Shown here one piece after another: positions 58,091-64,000 of a stretch of 64,000 nt of DNA. The first letter of the stretch is position 1. Each line of letters begins with the position of its first letter. The position numbers and the translations under genes were made by a program. The notes under the pieces are model-generated. The model saw nothing but the letters and a program-made list of their open reading frames with translations. It ran no database searches and had not been told where the DNA came from. This DNA is from Pyrinomonadaceae bacterium (GTDB lineage Bacteria; Acidobacteriota; Blastocatellia; Pyrinomonadales; Pyrinomonadaceae). The DNA lies in the NCBI GenBank assembly GCA_028284415.1, contig JANQRU010000003.1, positions 97,001 through 161,000 of the forward strand. Direction: 5' to 3'.

Positions 58091-58696
58091 ATGATTATGT
58101 GTACTACTCTCATATTCTCCTTTACAAACATTCTTGAGCCTTTAAAGACTCTAATTTTGCTATTGGATAATGACTCAATTAAAGAAAATTTACTGGTGCT
58201 ATTTTGTGCAATGCTATTAAGCGGTTCTCAGTCAATTGCTTTCTCAATGTTATTACACGTCCCGAAAGTACATACAACTATCAAATTATTTACTGAATCT
58301 GTTACAAAATTATTTGCTGGCTTTATAACCTATTTCGCTTATTTACTCATACGATATCAAAATGAAAATACCGTAGTTGACATAAGACTTATTTTCTTTT
58401 TTTTACTTACCACGATATTTTTAGGTTTTATAGCAGCATATCGTGCAAGAACAATTGTTACCGATATTGAGTCATTACACGATTGTGAGTTTAAGAAGTT
58501 GAAATGTTTAAAGCATGAAACAAGAGATTGTTCACATCCAGAAATACTTGATCCGGAAACTCAATTTAGGTGCGTTGAGGAAATGCGATATGGGAAGGCT
58601 GCAATTATTGTGATGCCAAGTACTTTCTTTTTCTTAATTAGCTTTTTGGCGGCTCTGGTCTCAAGTTTTTTATTTTATGTTGAGCCTAAGCATTGA
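58091..58696 (+). CDS. Membrane protein of the integrated element, unknown
   Basis: A 201-residue protein with about five hydrophobic helices and a cytoplasmic loop rich in Cys and charged residues (HDCEFKKLKCLKHETRDC). I do not recognise it. The start at 58091 lies directly after the terminator and has no ribosome site; ATG at 58097 is an alternative. Confidence 0.5.
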   Translation: MIMCTTLIFSFTNILEPLKTLILLLDNDSIKENLLVLFCAMLLSGSQSIAFSMLLHVPKVHTTIKLFTESVTKLFAGFITYFAYLLIRYQNENTVVDIRLIFFFLLTTIFLGFIAAYRARTIVTDIESLHDCEFKKLKCLKHETRDCSHPEILDPETQFRCVEEMRYGKAAIIVMPSTFFFLISFLAALVSSFLFYVEPKH

Positions 58697-58842
58697 GTAG
58701 AATTCTTCTTTTTTTTCGATTACTACCATTTATAAACATTACTAATTTACATAGGTTGGAATTAAGTAATACTAATCTAACTTCAGTTATCTGAATTGTA
58801 ATAAAATGAACCAACTACCTAATATAGAATCGCGTATACATA

Positions 58843-59709
58843 ATGAATAGGGATAATCAGAATGAAGTGACTGTTTCAGGAAAAATAAATTGGATTTTGC
58901 TTGGGGCAAGTTTATTGATTATAGGTACGTGGCTACTAACTTGGCTACTTCTAAGTCCATGGAAACCTGAAGACAGAGGAACATTTGGCGATATGTTTGG
59001 TGCAGCAAATGCATTGTTTTCTGGGTTCGCTTTGTTAGGGGTGATATACGCAATTCTGCTTCAACGTCAAGAACTAAAATACCAAAGGAAAGAATTAGAA
59101 CTCACTCGTTTAGAACTTAAAGGTCAAAAAGAACAACTAACAGCACAAAATGAAATAATGGGAATTCAGAAGTTTGAGAATACTTTTTTTCAGTTGATTG
59201 ACCTACAAAACAAAATTGTCGAGCGGATGCGATATGAAAGTAGACACACAACTTATGAAGCAGGAGGGAAGCAGTTTATTTACGAAGTGTATGATGATGT
59301 TCAAAAAGGACATTTGCCATCGAATAAAAAGATGAATCAACTCACTTTGCAACGAATCCAAAAAGCATATTCAGAGGTTTATTACGAACAGTCAGTCCAA
59401 TTGCAACCATATTTTAGAAATATTGAGAATATTTTAAAATTGATAGATAGGCAGCAGATACCTGATGACGCGGATATATATGCAAGTATATTGCGTTCTA
59501 TGTTAGATGAAAATGAATTAGCTTTGCTTGCATACCATTCTTTAAGTGAAGCAGGTAACGCAAAATTAAGAAAATTGTTAGAGACTTATTATATTCTTCA
59601 AGATCTTCCAAAAGCGAAAGTGCCTAAAATTTTATATAACCAGATAGTTAAGCGTCATGAGGACGAAACTATCGATTTAAAACCTTTACCGAGAATCAAG
59701 AAGTTTTAG
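58843..59709 (+). CDS. Putative phage abortive infection protein (putAbiC-like)
   Basis: A 288-residue protein. Two membrane helices (ILLGASLLIIGTWLLTWLLL and FSGFALLGVIYAILL) are followed by a coiled coil (RQELKYQRKELELTRLEL) and a cytoplasmic helical domain with FENTFFQLIDLQNKIVERMR and YASILRSMLDENELALLAYH. This order is that of the putAbiC family linked to phage resistance. Mechanism is unknown; membrane-bound effector is a guess. It is the most likely cargo of the integrative element. Confidence 0.7.
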   Translation: MNRDNQNEVTVSGKINWILLGASLLIIGTWLLTWLLLSPWKPEDRGTFGDMFGAANALFSGFALLGVIYAILLQRQELKYQRKELELTRLELKGQKEQLTAQNEIMGIQKFENTFFQLIDLQNKIVERMRYESRHTTYEAGGKQFIYEVYDDVQKGHLPSNKKMNQLTLQRIQKAYSEVYYEQSVQLQPYFRNIENILKLIDRQQIPDDADIYASILRSMLDENELALLAYHSLSEAGNAKLRKLLETYYILQDLPKAKVPKILYNQIVKRHEDETIDLKPLPRIKKF

Positions 59710-59724
59710 AATTATTAGAGAAAG

Positions 59725-59744
59725 TTGGTTGCAGGTTGGTTGCA
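59725..59744. repeat. 20-bp direct repeat, right copy
   Basis: Same 20 bases as 56307-56326, in the same orientation, just before attR. Confidence 0.65.
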
Positions 59745-59859
59745 GACTGCGAAGGATTGCACCCGAAATCGACCACTTATTGCATTTCCGCAAATTTGTT
59801 AAACCTAAATGTTTTTCTGGGTTTGTCCCGTTTTGTCCAACTGAAAATCTCGCTTGGGA

Positions 59860-59897
59860 TGGAAGAGGTCGTGAGTTCAAATCTCGCCGTCCCGATT
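59860..59897 (+). repeat. Attachment site repeat, right (attR)
   Basis: Exact 38-base copy of the tRNA-Pro 3' half. No D-arm or anticodon arm precedes it, so it is not a gene. Confidence 0.88.
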
Positions 59898-59906
59898 TTG
59901 TTATAA

Positions 59907-59939
59907 AAAAAGTGCTTTGTTTAATCAAAGCACTTTTTA
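59907..59939. terminator. Original tRNA-Pro terminator, displaced
   Basis: AAAGTGCTTTG and CAAAGCACTTT with a 6-base loop and a T-run. It lies directly after attR, the place it would have held behind the undisturbed tRNA-Pro. Confidence 0.8.
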
Positions 59940-59961
59940 CGTTACAAAGTTAACTATCAAA

Positions 59962-60453
59962 CTATTCTTTTATTTCTAAATCTGGTTGTTCAGGTAACTC
60001 AGCATTCTCAGCGTCTCCAATTAATTTCTCACGCAATCTTAATAATATGAACTGATTGAAAAACACCGCTATTGCAACAATTATGCATATAACCACACCA
60101 ATCAGGGGGGTTACAGAAATAGCAGTTTCAGCGAGTCCATTAGATTTGAGAAATGATAGGTAATTTCTCTCCAACCAAAATGTGTGCAAAGCAATAAAAA
60201 TTATGAAATAGGCATAGGATAGCCAAACAAATAAAACATTCTTAGATTTCCAAATAATTACATTCGCACAAATTAACAAAACGATGAATGAAATCCAGAT
60301 ATATGTCCAATTTATGCTAGAAAAATACTGAAAATTTTGAACTGCAATTTCAGGATTTCCAATACTTTGTAGCCAATCATAGCTGTAATAAGTAAGGAAC
60401 GCGGCAACAATTGTTGCTAATGAAAATAAACCAATAAAAATTTTTTTCAACAT
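59962..60453 (-). CDS. Membrane protein, unknown
   Basis: A 163-residue protein with about four hydrophobic helices and an acidic C-terminal tail (DAENAELPEQPDLEIKE). No family recognised. It follows the protease gene on the same strand after a terminator, so it is probably a separate unit. Confidence 0.6.
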   Translation of the reverse strand: MLKKIFIGLFSLATIVAAFLTYYSYDWLQSIGNPEIAVQNFQYFSSINWTYIWISFIVLLICANVIIWKSKNVLFVWLSYAYFIIFIALHTFWLERNYLSFLKSNGLAETAISVTPLIGVVICIIVAIAVFFNQFILLRLREKLIGDAENAELPEQPDLEIKE

Positions 60454-60494
60454 ATATTTTTTCCAAAAATGCTTTGAGATTAATCAAACAAAAA

Positions 60495-60518
60495 AGGAGA
60501 GCTAATTATTAACTCTCC
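60495..60518 (-). terminator. Intrinsic terminator after the Do-like protease
   Basis: GGAGAG and CTCTCC with an 11-base loop; on the minus strand it is followed by a T-run. Confidence 0.8.
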
Positions 60519-60526
60519 TATCTTAT

Positions 60527-62029
60527 TTATTTAGGCTGAACTGGAATAAACGAGGTCTGTCCCCTTCTAGATATTAAAAGCAAAATTGGCTTATCACCAG
60601 ATTTTTCAATTGCTGATTCTACATCATTCAAAGATTCAACCATCTGACGATTTATCTCAAGAATTACATCTCCCCGCATTATGCCTTTTTCTGCTGCGGC
60701 ACCATCTGGAGCAACAGCTGTAACGACAAGACCTTTAACCTCAGAAGGAATGTTTAGCTGTTTTGCAATCTCAGGAGTAAGCTTTTGTAAACTCAAGCCT
60801 AATTTTCCACTCTCGCTTGATTCTTTTTCATCATTCTTTTCTTCAGTTGAAGCAGGAGCATCTCCAGTTCGATTAAATTCACCTAATTTTATGTTAATTT
60901 CATCTTTTTTCCCATCACGTAAATAAGTTAGTTTTATTTCTGTACCGGGTTTTGTACTTGCGACCTTGTTACGTAGCGAATTACCATCGGGGACTTCTTC
61001 TCCATTTATAGCAGTTAAAATATCACCACGTTTGATACCTGCTTTATCGGCAGCTCCGCCTTTCATAACGTTATTAACCAATACACCCTTTGTGTCTTCT
61101 AGATCAAGTGATTTGGCAACGTCGGAAGTAATGTCTTGAATAGTCACTCCAAGCATTCCGCGACGAACTTTACCATTTTCAATTAACTGCTCCATGACGG
61201 ATTTAGCCATATTTGAAGGAATAGAAAAGCCGATTCCGATGCTTCCGCCCGAGGTAGAAAGTATCTGCGAATTTATTCCTATTAATTCACCTTTTAGGTT
61301 TATCAAAGCCCCACCTGAATTTCCTCTATTTATGGGTGCATCAGTTTGTAAGAAGTCTTCAAAACTTCCATCACTCATACCAGTTCGACGACCTTTGGCA
61401 CTAATAATTCCTGATGTGACACTTTGACCAATTCCCAAAGGATTACCGATGGCGAGGACTATATCTCCAATTCTTACCTCATCAGAATCACCTAATTCCA
61501 AGAATGGCAAATCTTCGCCTTCAATTTTTATAACAGCTAAATCGCTTGGAGGATCAGAACCAACAACCTTCGCTTCAAAAGTGTTATTGTCATTCATTTT
61601 GACCGTAATCTTCTCAGAATCTTCAATGACGTGATGGTTTGTAAGAATAGTCCCGTCTTTGTTAACAATTACACCTGACCCAAATCCTTGTACTGGTCTT
61701 TGTCTTTGTTGTCTTGGCATTTGGAATGGAGAGTTCTTGAAGAAATCCTCAAGATTGGAATTTTTTTTCTTACTTTTTTCATTTTTAACTACGCTGATTT
61801 GAACCACAGCAGGTGAGGTTTTTTCAACTAAATCTGCATATGAAGTTCTTATACCATCAACTACTACAGGCTGTGGTGCAGTTTTGGGTTTTTCTTTTAC
61901 TTCTTTCTGTTCAGCTTTTGGTTGAGTGAAATAGCCGGTACTGCAACTGCTAAATACTATTACTCCAAAAACTAAACTAATCAAAATAAAATTTGTAGAT
62001 ATTTTAATATTAGACCTAATCATTTTCAT
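60527..62029 (-). CDS. Do-like (DegP/HtrA) serine protease, lipoprotein
   Basis: A 500-residue periplasmic protease-chaperone. The N-terminal signal ends in a lipobox-like VFSSC, so it is probably lipid-anchored. Catalytic triad: His in TNHHVIED, Asp in SDLAVIKI, Ser in RGNSGGALI. Two PDZ domains follow (LGVTIQDITSDVAKSLDLED and LGLSLQKLTPEIAKQLNIPS regions). It degrades or refolds envelope proteins. Single gene with terminators on both sides. Confidence 0.94.
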   Translation of the reverse strand: MKMIRSNIKISTNFILISLVFGVIVFSSCSTGYFTQPKAEQKEVKEKPKTAPQPVVVDGIRTSYADLVEKTSPAVVQISVVKNEKSKKKNSNLEDFFKNSPFQMPRQQRQRPVQGFGSGVIVNKDGTILTNHHVIEDSEKITVKMNDNNTFEAKVVGSDPPSDLAVIKIEGEDLPFLELGDSDEVRIGDIVLAIGNPLGIGQSVTSGIISAKGRRTGMSDGSFEDFLQTDAPINRGNSGGALINLKGELIGINSQILSTSGGSIGIGFSIPSNMAKSVMEQLIENGKVRRGMLGVTIQDITSDVAKSLDLEDTKGVLVNNVMKGGAADKAGIKRGDILTAINGEEVPDGNSLRNKVASTKPGTEIKLTYLRDGKKDEINIKLGEFNRTGDAPASTEEKNDEKESSESGKLGLSLQKLTPEIAKQLNIPSEVKGLVVTAVAPDGAAAEKGIMRGDVILEINRQMVESLNDVESAIEKSGDKPILLLISRRGQTSFIPVQPK

Positions 62030-62155
62030 AAGTTAATTCTCCAACTTGATATGTATAGGCAATATTTTACTAAAAAATTGCTTCCTTTTGAAATTTTAGG
62101 AGTTAACCATTCTTTTAGCATTAATTTAGATAGCTATTTAGCCAAGTTAATTTAC

Positions 62156-62196
62156 AAAAAAAGCTTGAAATTCGATAAGTGAACTTCAAGCTTTTT
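62156..62196 (-). terminator. Intrinsic terminator
   Basis: AAAAAGCTTGAA and TTCAAGCTTTTT form a 12-bp stem with A/T flanks, located after the deoxyhypusine-synthase-like gene. Confidence 0.8.
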
Positions 62197-62217
62197 GGTT
62201 ATAATTTTTTGATTTGT

Positions 62218-63279
62218 TTAAGGAATTTCAACACCTAATTCTTTGTTAGCAAGGGTAAACTGTGGATGTTTTCTAGCCTTAATATATTTTGCTGCAGTTT
62301 GCGAAAGTGCTGTTACTAGCATTGGCAAACCGATAGATGGATCAGTCGGCACATATGCTGTCAGTGCATTTTTTAATAATCTTCCAAAAATTTGTTTGTG
62401 GGTTCCTGTTATGGTTGGCGTTCTGACTCCCATCGGTGCGGCGTCATTATTCATAGAAATTGCATACTTATGACCCCTTGCTGAAGATCGAGTTATGTAA
62501 GAAGTAACTTCTGCAACGTTGACCATATTTTGACTCGAAGTGCTACCAAGTGTAATTGCTCCTGAATTTCTAGTTTTTTGAGAAATCTGCATTAATTCCA
62601 TTGTGTCTTGTGTAAGATCAAGATTGAAATGAATCTTCTTTTCGAATCTGGCTCTTGCAATACCCACAGCTAAAGCAGATTCTTGTAGATCAGGACAAAA
62701 GACAGGCACTCTGGATTTAAATGCGGCAGTTAAAATTCCATCCTCATGAGCTATTTCAGCTAATTCTCGACCGACAAGATGTAAAAATTCTCTGTTTGAG
62801 TATTCTCTTGAAAGTTCAAGTTGATTGATAACACTGCCGATCCATTCGTCTGCTTCTTTGTATTCTTCATCGTTTGATAAGAGATCACCAACTCTAGTTA
62901 CGCCAGCGGAATCTAATTCTTCGTCAATCATGCTTGGGTGAGCTTGAAAATGATTTCTGCCCAAGGTTTCATGTATATCGTGAAACAAAACATTGCCAGA
63001 AAAAACCAAGACATCGACAAAACGATTTTTAACAATGTAAGCTAAGAGACGTCGAAGCCCCGCTGGCACTAAATTTCCTGATGCACAAAAATAAATCGTT
63101 ACGTTGTCATCCAACATATCAATCCATATTCTGTGTGCTTCAGCTAATTGCTTAGCACCAAATCCTGCTCCTTCCATTTTCTCTAAAAGACCTGCAACAG
63201 AGCGGTCTCGGTCAACCGGAATAGGTCTGGTTGGAACAGTTAAAAATTTTGAAGCCTTCGATTTACGTTTAGTAGCCAT
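62218..63279 (-). CDS. Deoxyhypusine-synthase-like family protein
   Basis: A 353-residue protein of the deoxyhypusine/homospermidine synthase family: YFCASGNLVPAGLRRLLAYI, VDVLVFSGNVLFHDIHETLG, ILTAAFKSRVPVFCPDLQES and the C-terminal MNNDAAPMGVRTPTI. Family members transfer aminobutyl groups from spermidine using NAD. Bacteria lack eIF5A, so the likely product is a polyamine or another modified target. Single gene. Confidence 0.85.
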   Translation of the reverse strand: MATKRKSKASKFLTVPTRPIPVDRDRSVAGLLEKMEGAGFGAKQLAEAHRIWIDMLDDNVTIYFCASGNLVPAGLRRLLAYIVKNRFVDVLVFSGNVLFHDIHETLGRNHFQAHPSMIDEELDSAGVTRVGDLLSNDEEYKEADEWIGSVINQLELSREYSNREFLHLVGRELAEIAHEDGILTAAFKSRVPVFCPDLQESALAVGIARARFEKKIHFNLDLTQDTMELMQISQKTRNSGAITLGSTSSQNMVNVAEVTSYITRSSARGHKYAISMNNDAAPMGVRTPTITGTHKQIFGRLLKNALTAYVPTDPSIGLPMLVTALSQTAAKYIKARKHPQFTLANKELGVEIP

Positions 63280-63862
63280 ATATTCTCCGTGTATATATCT
63301 TTATATTTTCCTAATATTTAATTAAATCTATTTAACAAAAATAACCTTTTTATAATAATTCAAAAGTTTTTTCAACTATCACTTATTTTATTGTTTGATT
63401 GTTCATTTCTGTAATGTTTTTGATTTTTTATTCAAGCGTAGCCTGAATTGATTAAAACAGAAAAGCGACATCTTTTCTCAAATGTAAAAATTCATTTGAG
63501 TCTTTTTGCTAAAGTATTGTAAAAATTAGCATTAAATAGATGAGATCACATTCGTTTAGACGAAATTCTAATAGAAATAAACTACGCACTTAACTGTGAT
63601 AATTAATTAATTATTAGGTTATCACATTTTGATTCATTTTTGGGGAAGATAATAATTTATTTTTAAATTTTAATTTTGGCACAAGCTTTGCACGGTTATT
63701 AGTGTGGAATAGTTAAGATTCCGATAAATATCAAGTAAATTGATACTTTTTAACAAATTCCTTACTTTCTACAAGAAATTATTGACACAACTTGTCAAAA
63801 AAAATGACAAAAAATGTCACTCTTCACAATTGAAAATTTGAAAACAAGAGGTAAATGAAAAA
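63280..63862. other. Long pilin-gene leader and promoter region
   Basis: No gene seen over 580 bases. It contains a sigma54-type promoter at 63677 and, from 63781 to 63822, two TGACA/TGTCA inverted pairs (TTGACACAACTTGTCAA and TGACAAAAAATGTCA) between the promoter and the pilin start. Confidence 0.6.
63677..63692 (+). promoter_or_regulatory. Sigma54-type promoter of the pilin gene
   Basis: TGGCACAAGCTTTGCA has the GG and GC of the -24/-12 boxes with correct spacing. Type IV pilin genes are commonly driven by sigma54 with PilR. Confidence 0.78.
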
Positions 63863-64000
63863 TGGATAATTCAAATCAAAAAGGATTTTCTTTAGTTGAA
63901 CTTTTAATAGTTGTAGTAATTGTTGGGCTAATTGCATCAATGGCGGTTCCTTACTTACAAAAAGCTGTTGGAAGAGCTGAAAATACTAAAGGATATGCAG
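63863..64000 (+). CDS. Type IV pilin or pseudopilin, 5' part
   Basis: The gene runs out of the window. The visible 46 codons start MDNSNQKGFSLVELLIVVVI. The prepilin peptidase cut site is K|GFSLVE with Glu at +5, followed by the hydrophobic helix. AGAGG lies 8 bases before the ATG. The short leader is typical of PilA-type major pilins. Confidence 0.88.

Noticed and set aside
59860..59897. A second tRNA-Pro gene
   Set aside because: Only the 3' half is present; it is the right attachment repeat of the integrated element.
1..64000. CRISPR array or intact prophage
   Set aside because: No regularly spaced identical repeats with unique spacers and no run of phage structural genes were seen; the repeats around the tRNAs are palindromic spacers and RNA genes.

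Overview
The window is AT-rich bacterial chromosome. The best guess, from gene style only, is an Acidobacteriota-like genome. Pointers are an ECF sigma factor of the Acidobacteria/Planctomycetes-rich kind beside a Ser/Thr kinase with a TolB-type propeller, CadC-like winged-helix regulators fused to propeller or TPR domains, and a deoxyhypusine-synthase-like protein. tRNA genes do not encode CCA.

Layout. 1-14.5 kb is housekeeping: a NamZ-like muramidase end and nagA, an EamA transporter, a pyruvate dehydrogenase cluster (E1alpha, E1beta, E2) interrupted by small unrelated genes, dsbD, cysteine dioxygenase, an AraC regulator, TPR proteins and cysS. 14.7-31.2 kb is an accessory island: an ECF sigma factor with a receptor-like Ser/Thr kinase, two winged-helix one-component regulators, and small genes in paralogous pairs beside an M23 peptidase, an NlpC/P60-like hydrolase and a caspase-like peptidase. 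Five promoters share a TGATAG-N17-CGCAT motif, one of them outside the island at 37.5 kb. 31.2-40.2 kb is mixed: TRIC channel, macro domain, methyltransferases, HNH nuclease, an ArsR/AHSA1 operon and a beta-lactamase-fold hydrolase.

40.5-54.5 kb is the most remarkable part, an RNA-repair and tRNA island. It holds RtcB RNA ligase with an intein at its active-site cysteine, the Ro60-like TROVE protein Rsr, a HEPN-like protein, at least eight Y-RNA-like genes and 26 tightly packed minus-strand tRNA genes covering all twenty amino acids. Several of the Y RNAs contain a circularly permuted tRNA in which the Ro-binding stem replaces the anticodon arm. The tRNAs include three with leucine anticodons but short variable arms and one with a TAT anticodon and a long variable arm. 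Two cassettes of a 13-residue ORF plus a small protein sit among the tRNAs. One sigma70-like promoter (54488-54518) lies at the upstream end. Plausibly the island supplies spare tRNAs and RNA quality control after RNA damage or attack by tRNA-cleaving nucleases; that role is inference.

54.5-64 kb: thiL, a MerR regulator and a tRNA-Pro that received a 3.6-kb integrative element (56221-59897, 38-bp direct repeats) carrying an integrase remnant, a broken gene and a putAbiC-like phage-abortive-infection protein. Then a Do-like protease, a deoxyhypusine-synthase-like gene and the start of a type IV pilin behind a sigma54-type promoter.
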